Shown one piece after another: positions 35,166 through 44,263 of a stretch of DNA of 64,000 nt; within the stretch, counting starts at the first letter, position 1; the number at the start of each line of letters is the position of its first letter. The stretch is taken from assembly GCA_025963715.1 (NCBI GenBank), contig JAOQAG010000001.1, positions 62,001 to 126,000 of the forward strand, in the 5' to 3' direction. Position numbers and translations under genes: made by a program. The notes below the pieces were generated by a model. It was given only the letters and a program-made list of their open reading frames with translations. It made no database searches and was not told the origin of the DNA. The DNA is from Bacteroidota bacterium. GTDB taxonomy: Bacteria; Bacteroidota; Bacteroidia; 2-12-FULL-35-15.

Positions 35166-37615
35166 TGTTGCGATTCGTTTTTTAGTTCCTGTTCCCCTTC
35201 ATCGTCACCGAAAATAAGCAATTTGAATTTCTGATAAAGGAATGCTACCACAAGCAGGATCACGCCGAGTAATATAAAGGCAATGATCTTGTAACCGGTA
35301 GACAGATCCCAGGTATCAAATGTAACAAGCTTGAGCAGCGTGATCCCGAATAAGCTGATCGCGGAAACGCGCATGATGCGGTTGCGTTTAAAAATCCCCC
35401 AGGCGATCAGGATGAATGAATAAATTCCCCAAAGGCTTGTAAATCCTAACTTGTACGCGGTTTTGGTGCCGTGGTAATAAGATGATTCAATTCCGTAATT
35501 GTGCAATACATTAATGTTGATCAATTCAACACTCAGGATCACAAGAATAAAAAAATGAATGAGGCAGCCTACATATATTTTTGAAAGATTTGTTTTTTTG
35601 AACGGATCTGTTTTTAACAATAAATAGGTGAAGTATAGCAAAACACCGAGCAGTAAAATGCAAACATAACGGATGTTGACCGCCCAGCTGCTTTGCGGAT
35701 AATAGGAATCTACGGGGTTAAGGTTTTCGTTGCGGAGCGTCGACAGATCATCCAGCCCGCTGACAAGGAAAAATAACGCGATGAATAAATTGAATGATAA
35801 AATGGTCCAGCGCACAGTATTGTTATTCCATTTTTTTATAGTAATGATGGTAACGATACTGAAAAATACCAAATTATAAATGTGTATGGCAACGTTTTGA
35901 AAACGGGTGATGGAATAATCAAAAGTTTCCAGATCACCATCGTGTGTGGGAACCTTAAGATACGATTGCTGAAAGCGTGCTTTGAAAAAGGCATTGATCT
36001 CGTTGCTGAATGTAAAATAAGTGATCAGGAAAAGTATGATCGGTAATGTATAATCAAGCAGTAAATAGATCTTGTGCGTATTTTGTTCTTCCGCAGTAAG
36101 TGTTTTTTTATGATGAACATAAATAATGGCGCTTAAGCTGGCGATGAAGAAAAGCGAAGTGAAAAAATAAATGTTGGTAACAGGCACCCAGAATTTAGAA
36201 AGATCGCCATTGTAATACGTTTCTCCCCAATCGTTTACCAGGCTGATCAACGAAAGTACGATCATGATGCTCCCCAGCCATTCGTAGAAACGCACGCTTT
36301 TATACCTGCCGATGATGAATAGCAGTGCTGCTTCGGCGCTCCAGATAAGCGTAACCCAGTTACCTTCCAGCTGAACGGGAACGGCAATGGTAATAAAAGT
36401 AAGCACCATCGCGATGAGCAGGTAAAATAATTTGCGATCCAGTAATTTATTTTTGAAAACAATGTAGCTGAAAATAAAATGGATGATGGCGTTGGCTAGT
36501 GTGAACAAGCCGAGGTAATCTTTGTACAGCTCATTATTAAGAATACCGTAACCGATCCCGAAAAATATAAAGCTGTTGCTGAGCAGGCGCACAATATCGA
36601 TCACTCCGAATTTTTCGTGTTTGATGATCTTGTATGCCATGTTGCTGATGTAAAAGATGATGAAGAATAAAAAACAGAACGTGAGCACCATGATTGCCTG
36701 TGTATCGTAGTTGTATTTGCCAACGATCCAGCCGCCTACAATAAGCCATGACAAAGCAAATGCAATGTGATTGAGCACCTGCCAGTATTTTTTGAATGAT
36801 AAGATCAGGATCCCGGTATTGATGATGAGCATGTAGGAAAACATGATCTCGATCTTTCCCGTGCCGTCGCTGAGCAGCATAGGTACTGCGTAAGCGCCCA
36901 CCAACCCGATAACGCCGATCACCTCGAGCGAATAAATAACTGCGGCGTATACGGTAAATGCAGTAAAGATGAGCATGAGCGCAAATGCCATTTCGCGCGG
37001 TAACAAGTCGTACACACTAAAAGCGGCAAAGGTTGTAAAGTAGAGCGAAGCCATGGCGCCGCTCAATAATACAGCGCTGAATGATTTGAATTTTTCTTTT
37101 AAGCGGAATGCGATCAGCAATAAAATACCGCCTGCTGCATAGGCTAATACCACACGCATCAACGGATTGATGAGTCCCTGGTCGATGGCGTATTTAACGC
37201 CGATGCCAAGCCCGATGACCAGGATCACGATCCCGATAATGCTGATGAGCTTGCCGCCGATAAATTCTTCGAAATTGAATGTCGGTTCCGGTTTTGTTTT
37301 TGGCGTTACAGGAGGAATGTATTGTTGTTGAACCGGTGTAACAATTTGTTGCGGAGGATTTACAACCGGTTCTTCTTTTTTTGTTTCCGGTTTTATTTCC
37401 GGAATAATTTCTTTGACAACCGGAGGCGGGGTTTGAATGAGTGGTTCCGGGGTAATGATGGCATCGGAAGTGAACGGTTTTATTTTTTGCGATTGCGCCT
37501 GTAATTCTTCCAGCTGTTGTTTGAGTTGTTGTAATTCCGCTTGATATTTATCTAAATTATTTGATAAAATAAATATTTTTTGCCCGATGAGGTTAATCTT
37601 TTCCTCGTTTGTCAT
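35162..37615 (-). CDS. DUF2339 multi-pass membrane protein
   Basis: An 817-residue membrane protein. It starts with a coiled coil (about 10-45), a Pro/Thr/Lys-rich linker (about 50-110), a conserved amphipathic NFEEFIGGKLISIIGIVILV and then about twenty membrane spans, with a charged C-terminal tail (GDDEGEQELKNESQQ). This is the DUF2339 architecture, of unknown function. It overlaps DUF3999 downstream by four bases and lies 17 bases behind the stop of the OmpA-like gene, so the four genes 38516-33909 are likely one operon with the HTH-like gene as the first. Confidence 0.85.
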   Translation of the reverse strand: MTNEEKINLIGQKIFILSNNLDKYQAELQQLKQQLEELQAQSQKIKPFTSDAIITPEPLIQTPPPVVKEIIPEIKPETKKEEPVVNPPQQIVTPVQQQYIPPVTPKTKPEPTFNFEEFIGGKLISIIGIVILVIGLGIGVKYAIDQGLINPLMRVVLAYAAGGILLLIAFRLKEKFKSFSAVLLSGAMASLYFTTFAAFSVYDLLPREMAFALMLIFTAFTVYAAVIYSLEVIGVIGLVGAYAVPMLLSDGTGKIEIMFSYMLIINTGILILSFKKYWQVLNHIAFALSWLIVGGWIVGKYNYDTQAIMVLTFCFLFFIIFYISNMAYKIIKHEKFGVIDIVRLLSNSFIFFGIGYGILNNELYKDYLGLFTLANAIIHFIFSYIVFKNKLLDRKLFYLLIAMVLTFITIAVPVQLEGNWVTLIWSAEAALLFIIGRYKSVRFYEWLGSIMIVLSLISLVNDWGETYYNGDLSKFWVPVTNIYFFTSLFFIASLSAIIYVHHKKTLTAEEQNTHKIYLLLDYTLPIILFLITYFTFSNEINAFFKARFQQSYLKVPTHDGDLETFDYSITRFQNVAIHIYNLVFFSIVTIITIKKWNNNTVRWTILSFNLFIALFFLVSGLDDLSTLRNENLNPVDSYYPQSSWAVNIRYVCILLLGVLLYFTYLLLKTDPFKKTNLSKIYVGCLIHFFILVILSVELININVLHNYGIESSYYHGTKTAYKLGFTSLWGIYSFILIAWGIFKRNRIMRVSAISLFGITLLKLVTFDTWDLSTGYKIIAFILLGVILLVVAFLYQKFKLLIFGDDEGEQELKNESQQ

Positions 37616-37632
37616 TGCTTGTGGTTTAAGGT

Positions 37633-38103
37633 TTAAAGCGCAATAATTTTAAATTCTACCCGCCTGTTTTGGGCGTGTAATGCTTCTTTTTCGTCTACTG
37701 TTTTTGCTTTGGCGATCTGCGAATCCGTGATGAGTAACTTTTTTTTGCCGTATCCAGCTGCTTTTAACCTGCTTGCTTCAATTCCCTTATTTACCAGGTA
37801 ATCAAGGATACTTTTTGCGCGTGCCAGTGTTAAATTTGTATTGGAGCGATCGGACAGGCGTGAATCCGCGTGTACATCCATTTCCAGTTGAATTGTAGGA
37901 TTATTTTTCAGGAATGTAACAACCGAATCGAGTATAGGTTGTGGTGTATTGGGGCGTAATTCCGATTTGCCAAGCGAAAATAAAATACTATAAGTACGGT
38001 AAAAGCTACCAACTTTAAATTGAGTACCGGTTAAGGAAAAGGTTTGAGAATAAGAGAGAGAAAAAGCAAAAAAGAGCAGGGCAGCAGTAAATGCTTTTTT
38101 CAT
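37633..38103 (-). CDS. OmpA-like peptidoglycan-binding protein
   Basis: I start at ATG 38103 (MKKAFTAALLFFAFSLSYSQ), a standard signal peptide; the upstream extension is unsupported. The 156-residue product has a single OmpA-C domain: YSILFSLGKSELRPNTPQ, then VHADSRLSDRSNTNLTLARA, AAGYGKKKLL and the terminal NRRVEFKII. It binds peptidoglycan from the periplasmic side. It has no barrel and no lipobox, so it is secreted or soluble. It is part of the group with DUF2339/DUF3999 and the HTH-like gene. Confidence 0.85.
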   Translation of the reverse strand: MKKAFTAALLFFAFSLSYSQTFSLTGTQFKVGSFYRTYSILFSLGKSELRPNTPQPILDSVVTFLKNNPTIQLEMDVHADSRLSDRSNTNLTLARAKSILDYLVNKGIEASRLKAAGYGKKKLLITDSQIAKAKTVDEKEALHAQNRRVEFKIIAL

Positions 38104-38123
38104 AGAATGTGAATTGGTGAACA

Positions 38124-38516
38124 CTAACTTTTTGCAACTTGTGCTTCCAACGCGTCGATCAGCAGGTCTTTGTTGCGGAGGTCGATGCGTAATTGTTCGA
38201 TCTCCTGGCGTAATGCTTTTAATTCGAGTGTATATTTGCTTTCTTCTTTGCTCCAGATATTTACATTGTAATACGCTTCTTTTTCAAAATCAAAGCCATC
38301 AAAATTTTCACGGAAAAAACTGTAAAGCGGGATGCGTAATTCTTTAGAGATGAGTTCCAGTGTTCGGATCTCCAGGGTATTGTTTTCGAGGGAAAAGTCG
38401 AGGTCACTTTCAGATATATTCAGATACGATGCCAGGTCGGCATACGTAAATTTTTTAATTTCAAGAACCTGAAGGATTTTAGCTTTCAAGTTCATCATTT
38501 CGATTGCTGTTTTCAT
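38124..38516 (-). CDS. HTH-like (XRE-type) protein with coiled-coil tail
   Basis: A 130-residue protein. The N-terminal half resembles a helix-turn-helix of the Cro/XRE type (AKILQVLEIKKFTYADLASY then LNISESDLDFSLENNTLEIR and LELISKELRIPLYSF). The C-terminal third is a coiled coil (LELKALRQEIEQLRIDLRN). It is the first gene of the group with OmpA, DUF2339 and DUF3999 and may act as its regulator; equally it may be a cytoplasmic partner. HTH assignment is from pattern only. Confidence 0.65.
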   Translation of the reverse strand: MKTAIEMMNLKAKILQVLEIKKFTYADLASYLNISESDLDFSLENNTLEIRTLELISKELRIPLYSFFRENFDGFDFEKEAYYNVNIWSKEESKYTLELKALRQEIEQLRIDLRNKDLLIDALEAQVAKS

Positions 38517-38603
38517 AAAGAAGTAGTTGAGCTAAGATACAAAATGTCTTTTATACGCCGGTTCTTTAAAAAAGGTTCTTTTAATTCTGCAAATAGTTAA
38601 TTA

Positions 38604-39203
38604 TTAATGTGTTATAACCGGGTTGGCCACTACCGGCGTGGTGATCTCCGGAACAAATGTTTTTTGAAAATCTTCGTATTTGGTGTCTTTGTACTTTCCA
38701 CTGCCAAAATATTTTACGATCGGCTCAAACTGCGGTGCCTGGTAATAACCGGTTACTACCTGGATGCGCTGGATCTGCTCATTCAAAAATACGATGGAAG
38801 GATAAACCAGCTTTCCGTCGAGGATAGAAACTGCAAAATCGTGCACGGGGCGGTTGGTACCGGGTGCATTTTTATTTTTAAAGACATAGCCGTTAAAGGA
38901 AACGCTGTCAAATGTTTCGGCATTGAACTTTACAGGATAAAAATTTTCGTTGATGTATTTTGCCAGTACTTCATTTCCAAAGGTATTGGCGCTCATCATC
39001 CGGCAAGGGCCGCACCAGCTGGTGTATACATCTACAATAATAGGCTTTGGTGCTTTTTTTTGCAGCTCTACGGCTTGTGCGAATGTAAGCCAGTGCACAG
39101 GGCCTTTGAGCTCATCGGCAGGAGCCTGAACATTGGCAATAAAACTTTGTGCAATTACAATGATTGCAGCGATCCCGAATGCGAAAATTACTTTTTTGAC
39201 CAT
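38604..39203 (-). CDS. Thioredoxin-fold exported protein
   Basis: A 199-residue protein with an N-terminal signal or anchor (VIFAFGIAAIIVIAQSFIA) and a thioredoxin domain with the active site WCGPC (in DVYTSWCGPCRMMS) and the cis-Pro segment VYPSIVFL. It is the thiol-disulfide exchange type, probably periplasmic. The DUF255/thioredoxin-like EGL-type spacing after the CGPC (MMSANTFGNEVLAKYINENF) is typical of Bacteroidota dedicated thioredoxins. The -7 element TATCTTTG lies at 39220-39227, 17 bases before the ATG. Substrate unknown. Confidence 0.85.
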   Translation of the reverse strand: MVKKVIFAFGIAAIIVIAQSFIANVQAPADELKGPVHWLTFAQAVELQKKAPKPIIVDVYTSWCGPCRMMSANTFGNEVLAKYINENFYPVKFNAETFDSVSFNGYVFKNKNAPGTNRPVHDFAVSILDGKLVYPSIVFLNEQIQRIQVVTGYYQAPQFEPIVKYFGSGKYKDTKYEDFQKTFVPEITTPVVANPVITH

Positions 39204-39219
39204 GGTAAATTTATTATAT

Positions 39220-39227
39220 CAAAGATA
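39220..39227 (-). promoter_or_regulatory. -7 promoter element of the thioredoxin-like gene
   Basis: Minus-strand TATCTTTG matches TAnnTTTG, directly upstream of the start at 39203. Confidence 0.5.
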
Positions 39228-39366
39228 GGGAAATATAGTTCAAAGTTCAAAAGTTCAAGGTTCAAAGTTTGCTGTGTAATCTACTATGTGTAATCTACTA
39301 AATACTAATTATTACTAATGTACCAATCTGCGTATTTACTATGCGCGGATGCTGTATTTCAGGCAC

Positions 39367-39397
39367 AAAAAAGCCGGACGATTATGTCCGGCTTTCT
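39367..39397 (-). terminator. Terminator of the peptide transporter gene
   Basis: AAAAAAGCCGGAC and GTCCGGCTTT form a hairpin; on the minus strand the AAAAAA becomes a T run directly after the stem, 25 bases beyond the transporter stop. Confidence 0.85.
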
Positions 39398-39419
39398 TAA
39401 ATTAGACTGTATGAAATGC

Positions 39420-40952
39420 TTATTTTATTCCATGCATCATTTTTTCCAGCTTTTTGCAAAGCAGCAATAATAAGATGGATGCAATTCCTGAGAATATTAC
39501 AAACAGGATGAAATAAGAGAACAGGTCATTGATCTCGAAGCCCAGGATGCTTGGGTGTGTAGTTGCTTTTGCATCAGGATATAATGAGCTCATAGTACCT
39601 GCCAGTTTATTACCTGTTGCAATTGCCAGGAACCAGATTCCCATCATTAAAGAGGTGAAGCGGGCAGGGGTTAATTTATTTACCATTGATAATCCGATCG
39701 GGCTTAAAAATAATTCACCGATGGTATGCAGGAAATACAAACCTGTTAAAAAGAAAATGCTGGCACCACTTATTGGGATCGCTTTGGAACCAAAAGCGAT
39801 CAGTAAAAACCCCAGGGCTAAAAATGCAAGACCTAATGATTGTTTGTATGGCGCTGCAGGGTTTAAGCCTTTTTTAGAAAGGCGAAGCCACATGGCGCTG
39901 ATCAATGGTGCCAGGATAATAATGAATCCGGCGTTAAAACTTTGGAAATAACTTGCAGGCATTACCCAGCCAAAAATGTTCCTGTTGGTTTGTTCTTCGG
40001 CAAAGAAGGTAAGTGAAGCACCGGCTTGCTCGAAACACATCCAGAAGAAAATTACGAAGATCATGATCAGGATGATCACCCATAACCTGTCTTTTTCCAC
40101 TTTAGTAAGTGATTTATCGGTGATAATTACAAAAGGCCCTACGAGCGTCATACCATAAATTAAAGAACCCCATACATCTACTCCAAACCCTAAGTGAATG
40201 ATTGAAAATGTTAATGCGATACCTCCGAAAAGGATGATCAATTGTAAGGGGTTAAATGCCGCTTCTTTTACTGCTTCAGGTGAAAGATTTACCGACTTGT
40301 TGGGCCCGACACCTAATTGTGTTCCATCGGGTGCAATTACATGCTTGTCTTTTGTAAGGTAAAAAATAACTAAACTCACGATCATTCCCATACCGGCAGC
40401 TAAAAAGCCCCATTTAAAATCTACATTTTCTCCTAAATAACCACAGATCAGCGGAGCAATAAATGCTCCGGCGTTAATACCCATATAAAAAATGGTATAA
40501 GCTGCATCTTTACGGCTATCATTGGTTTCGTATAATTGCCCGACCATTGTAGAAATATTTGGTTTGAAAAAACCGTTTCCAAAGATCAGGAAAGCTAAAC
40601 CAGCCCACATCATGGTGATAGCAAAGCCTTTATCATCGCTATGTGCAAAAGTTGCTGAAAAGAACATTAAAAACTGGCCTGCTGCCATTAATGCACCACC
40701 TACAAAAATAGATTTGCGGTTTCCCCAGTATCTGTCGGCCACGTATCCGCCGATCAGCGGCGTTAAATAAACCAAACCTGTATAACTACCATAAATATTA
40801 CTTGCAAGAGCTTTATCAAGCAACAATGTTTTTGTCATGAATAAAATAAAAATGGCACGCATACCATAGTAACTAAACCGTTCCCAAAACTCTGTTGCGA
40901 ATAGTACATACAATCCTTTTGGGTGTCCCTTTTTTACTGTTTCCGTTGACAT
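39420..40952 (-). CDS. POT/PTR-family peptide MFS transporter
   Basis: A 510-residue inner-membrane protein of the proton-dependent oligopeptide transporter family, with about 12-14 membrane spans. The signature EFWERFSYYGMRAIF (E21xxE24R25) is in helix 1, the proton-coupling motif; GKNISTM-like NGFFKPNISTMVGQLY is in helix 4-5 region. It imports di- and tripeptides, with proton symport. The length is usual. A terminator lies just beyond the stop. Its neighbour downstream (thioredoxin) is independent. Confidence 0.93.
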   Translation of the reverse strand: MSTETVKKGHPKGLYVLFATEFWERFSYYGMRAIFILFMTKTLLLDKALASNIYGSYTGLVYLTPLIGGYVADRYWGNRKSIFVGGALMAAGQFLMFFSATFAHSDDKGFAITMMWAGLAFLIFGNGFFKPNISTMVGQLYETNDSRKDAAYTIFYMGINAGAFIAPLICGYLGENVDFKWGFLAAGMGMIVSLVIFYLTKDKHVIAPDGTQLGVGPNKSVNLSPEAVKEAAFNPLQLIILFGGIALTFSIIHLGFGVDVWGSLIYGMTLVGPFVIITDKSLTKVEKDRLWVIILIMIFVIFFWMCFEQAGASLTFFAEEQTNRNIFGWVMPASYFQSFNAGFIIILAPLISAMWLRLSKKGLNPAAPYKQSLGLAFLALGFLLIAFGSKAIPISGASIFFLTGLYFLHTIGELFLSPIGLSMVNKLTPARFTSLMMGIWFLAIATGNKLAGTMSSLYPDAKATTHPSILGFEINDLFSYFILFVIFSGIASILLLLLCKKLEKMMHGIK

Positions 40953-41117
40953 AGTGTAAATTTAGTGTTGTGTTTATTAAATTATTGAACCTTGCGAATA
41001 TAAAAAAATAATGAATGTAAAAACTGAAGTAATTGCCGAATGGCTAAAATAAAGGGATCAATGAAAAAAGTGGAAGAATAATGCGAAATTTACGTATAGA
41101 AATTGTAAGTTTGTCGT

Positions 41118-41387
41118 ATGGAAAAGATTGTCGATGCAAAAATCACATTGTCGTTCAATAAACAAGTTATAGAGCGCGCAAAAATATACGCAGAAAGCCA
41201 GAATATGAGCCTTTCCCGCCTGATGGAATTTTTACTGGATAAGATCACCAGCAATCAATATGCTTCGCTCGATGATTTTCCGGTTTCGGATTGGGTAAGT
41301 GCCGTTGCCGAAGGCCAGGCGGAGTATCACGCCAAGCCTAAAAAAAGCTCCAAGCTCAAAGAGGAATATAAAAACCGCAAGCGATGA
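41118..41387 (+). CDS. Antitoxin-like ribbon-helix-helix protein (DUF6364-like)
   Basis: An 89-residue protein. The N-terminal KITLSFNKQVIERAKIYAES and SLSRLMEFLLDKIT are an RHH-like DNA-binding pattern (strand, helix, helix), and the C-terminal tail is charged (KPKKSSKLKEEYKNRKR), typical of the toxin-binding tail. Its stop overlaps the PIN-domain gene start (ATGA). It would repress its own operon and neutralise the nuclease. A -7-like TAAGTTTG at 41106-41113 lies only five bases ahead of the ATG, an unusual arrangement (see findings). Confidence 0.8.
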   Translation: MEKIVDAKITLSFNKQVIERAKIYAESQNMSLSRLMEFLLDKITSNQYASLDDFPVSDWVSAVAEGQAEYHAKPKKSSKLKEEYKNRKR

Positions 41388-41800
41388 AAATATTCCTTGA
41401 TGCGAATGTGCTGGTTTCGGTATTGAATAAGGAATATCCTTTGTTTTCGTATAGCTCAAGAATATTGAGCCTGGCAGATAATGCAAAATATAAAGTACAC
41501 ACATCGCCGTTGTGTATGGCCATTGCGTTTTATTTTGCCGAAAAAAAGCACGGAACGGATCATGCACGTACTAAAATAAACCTGCTGGCAGAACGGTTGC
41601 ATTTTACTTCCGTGGATGAGGAAACGGTGCAAAGTGTGATCAGGAATAAAAAGATCCATGATTTTGAGGATGGCCTGCAATATTATTCTGTTCTTGAAAG
41701 TGATTGCAAGTACATTGTAACGGAAGATAAAAACGATTTTTATTTTTCTGAGATCGAAGTGTTGGGAAGCAGAATGTTTTTGGAAAAATATATTTTTTAG
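41384..41800 (+). CDS. PIN-domain toxin (VapC-like)
   Basis: A 138-residue PIN nuclease. The catalytic acid D6 is in MKIFLDANVLVSVL, the central acid pair in IHDFEDGLQYY and the late acid in VTEDKNDF, giving a complete active site. Such toxins cut RNA, often tRNA. It is translationally coupled (4-base overlap) to the preceding antitoxin-like gene, so the two form a type II toxin-antitoxin module. A hairpin terminator follows at 41828. Confidence 0.88.
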   Translation: MKIFLDANVLVSVLNKEYPLFSYSSRILSLADNAKYKVHTSPLCMAIAFYFAEKKHGTDHARTKINLLAERLHFTSVDEETVQSVIRNKKIHDFEDGLQYYSVLESDCKYIVTEDKNDFYFSEIEVLGSRMFLEKYIF

Positions 41801-41827
41801 CTTTTGTAAAAAATCAGGGCAATAAAA

Positions 41828-41863
41828 ATAAACGCCCGGATCAATTATGATCCGGGCGTTTTA
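41828..41863. terminator. Hairpin terminator between the PIN toxin and the peptidase gene
   Basis: AAACGCCCGGATCA and TGATCCGGGCGTTTT form a strong stem followed by T's on the plus strand and by a shorter A-run on the other side; it can serve both convergent genes. Confidence 0.8.
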
Positions 41864-41881
41864 TTGTAATAGAAAAATCGC

Positions 41882-44074
41882 TTATAAATTATTCAAAATA
41901 AAATCCGTCATTTTGGTATATAAGTGGAAACGGGTATTACCACCGTAAATGCTGTGATTTTTATCGGGATAAATAAACAGGTCGAATTGTTTGTTGGCAG
42001 CTACCAGCGCGCTGATCATTTCCATGCTGTTTTGAAAGTGTACGTTGTCATCACCGCTTCCGTGAATGAGCAAATATTTTCCTTTTAATTCTTTTACATG
42101 GTTGATCGGCGAATTATCATCGTACCCGCTGGCATTTTCCTGCGGCAGGCTCATGAAGCGCTCTGTATAAATATTATCGTAATAACGCCAGTTGGTGACC
42201 GGTGCAACGGCAATGGCTGTTTTAAAATAATCGGCGCCTTTGGTAATGCACAGCGAGCTTAAATAGCCACCGAAACTCCATCCGAATGTGCCGATGCGGG
42301 ATTTATCCACGTAAGGCAGCGTTGCCAGGTATTTTGCAGTTTCGATCTGGTCTTCCACTTCCAGTTTTCCTAATTGTTTGTAAGTACATTTTTTAAACTC
42401 CACACCACGGTACATGGTTCCGCGGTTATCTACACACATTACAATGTAGCCTTTTTCGGCCAGCAGTTGATGCCAGTAGTAATCGCGGCCATCAAACGAA
42501 TTATTTACCTTGTTGCTTCCAGGCCCACCGTAAAAAGTAAGGAACACCGGATATTTTTTTGCAGGATCAAAATTGGTGGGTTTGATCATCCATGCATTTA
42601 ATTCAATGCCTTCGGATGTTTTAAACATGAATAGTTCTTTCGGACTGGTATTGAATTTTTTTAATGTTTCCGCTAATGCAGCATTGTTTTCCATCATTCT
42701 TACCTGTTTGCCTGTTGAATTGTAAATGGCGAAGGTATTGGGGGTATTTGCATTTGAATAAGTATCCACGTAAAATTTCATTCCTTCGCTGAACTCAGGG
42801 CTGTGTGTACCTTTTTCAACAGACACTTTCTTTTTGCCGCTTCCATCCAATTTAATGGAGTAAATATCCTTTTCGGTAGCAGTGGTTTCCGATGCAATGT
42901 AAAACACGGTTTTTGTTTTTTCATCAATGCCTTTAAATTCCACCACATCCCAGTTTCCTTTCGTGATCTGGTTTACCAGCTTTCCGCTCATGTCGAACAA
43001 ATACAAATGATTAAAGCCGTCTTTTTCACTCTGGATAATAAAATTTTTATTGTCGGCGGTAAAAAACACATAATCTCCTTCACTTTCGTGAATGTCAATG
43101 TAGGTATCATTTATTTCTGTGTAAACAATGGAAGTAGCGCCGGTACTGGCATTTGCCAGCATTAATTCCAGTTTATTCTGATGGCGGTTCATGCGCACAA
43201 TGGATAATGTATTGGCATCCATGGTCCATTTAATGCGTGGAATGTATTGGTCGGTTTCTTTGCCGATGTCCATTAATTTATCAGCAGTTGTAGCAAGATC
43301 GTAAGTGTGAATGGTTACAATGGAATTGGCTTCACCGGCTTTCGGATATTTGAATTTATATTCCGAAGGATACAGCTGATCATTAAATTCGTTGAACGAG
43401 AACTCTTTTACTTTGCTCTCATCAAATTTATAGTACGCAATTTTTTTGCTGTCGGGGCTCCAGAAATATGCTACGGAAAACGCAAATTCTTCTTCATGTA
43501 CCCAATCGGTTGCACCGTTGATAATGTTATTGAGCAATCCATCGTTAGTAACCTGCGTTTCTTTTCCGGAAGCAAGGTCTTTGATAAAAATATTATTGCC
43601 GCGCACAAACCCGATCTTGGTGCCATCGGGTGAAAACGTTGCATACATTTGTTTTTCACCGTTGGAAACCGGCGTTAGTGTTTTTGTTTTACGATCGTAT
43701 ACATAATTATTTTCGCGGGTGGAATGGCGGTAGATCTGTTCTTTTTCACTGGAGATGAGCATTTTGGTCTCATCCGGACTAAAGGAATAATTATCGATGC
43801 TGATTCCTTTACCATCCACTTTTAATGTGCTTTCTTTTAAAATAGTATCGGGATTCGACGTTTTTGCATATTCATAACGCAGGATGTAAGCATCTTTATC
43901 GTTATCGTCAAATGTGGTGTAATGGATGCCGTCCTTCATGGAAACCAGTTCGTATACACCATTGGTGTGGAATGTTCCTGTTTTCCAGATGTCTTCCAGG
44001 GTTATGTCTTTTTTTTGTGCGCTGATGGTGTGGAGTATCAGCATTGAAAAACCAAAAATAGCCAGCTTTTTCAT
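41882..44074 (-). CDS. S9-family dipeptidyl peptidase IV-like exopeptidase
   Basis: I place the start at ATG 44074 (MKKLAIFGFSMLILHTISAQ), a signal peptide; the longer frame adds 31 unsupported residues. The 730-residue protein has an N-terminal eight-bladed beta-propeller and a C-terminal alpha/beta-hydrolase domain with S600 in GWSFGGYL, Asp in GSGDDNVHF and His in DKNHSIYGG. It cleaves X-Pro or X-Ala dipeptides from peptide N-termini in the periplasm. The nearby peptide transporter could take up its products, an inference from neighbourhood only. Confidence 0.92.
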   Translation of the reverse strand: MKKLAIFGFSMLILHTISAQKKDITLEDIWKTGTFHTNGVYELVSMKDGIHYTTFDDNDKDAYILRYEYAKTSNPDTILKESTLKVDGKGISIDNYSFSPDETKMLISSEKEQIYRHSTRENNYVYDRKTKTLTPVSNGEKQMYATFSPDGTKIGFVRGNNIFIKDLASGKETQVTNDGLLNNIINGATDWVHEEEFAFSVAYFWSPDSKKIAYYKFDESKVKEFSFNEFNDQLYPSEYKFKYPKAGEANSIVTIHTYDLATTADKLMDIGKETDQYIPRIKWTMDANTLSIVRMNRHQNKLELMLANASTGATSIVYTEINDTYIDIHESEGDYVFFTADNKNFIIQSEKDGFNHLYLFDMSGKLVNQITKGNWDVVEFKGIDEKTKTVFYIASETTATEKDIYSIKLDGSGKKKVSVEKGTHSPEFSEGMKFYVDTYSNANTPNTFAIYNSTGKQVRMMENNAALAETLKKFNTSPKELFMFKTSEGIELNAWMIKPTNFDPAKKYPVFLTFYGGPGSNKVNNSFDGRDYYWHQLLAEKGYIVMCVDNRGTMYRGVEFKKCTYKQLGKLEVEDQIETAKYLATLPYVDKSRIGTFGWSFGGYLSSLCITKGADYFKTAIAVAPVTNWRYYDNIYTERFMSLPQENASGYDDNSPINHVKELKGKYLLIHGSGDDNVHFQNSMEMISALVAANKQFDLFIYPDKNHSIYGGNTRFHLYTKMTDFILNNL

Positions 44075-44263
44075 GTTTTTTATAAATGTGTTTTGATTAG
44101 GATGGAACGAAAATAGCAAAATCCGGGAAAATGTGTGCGGGAAAAATGATGAACGGTAATGGTTCAAAGTTCAAAAGTTTAAAGTTTGTTGTGCGCAGAT
44201 GTTGTATGAACTTTATTGTGAACTAATTTTTTTAAGAAAAAAATCTGTGAATCTGTAGCTTTT

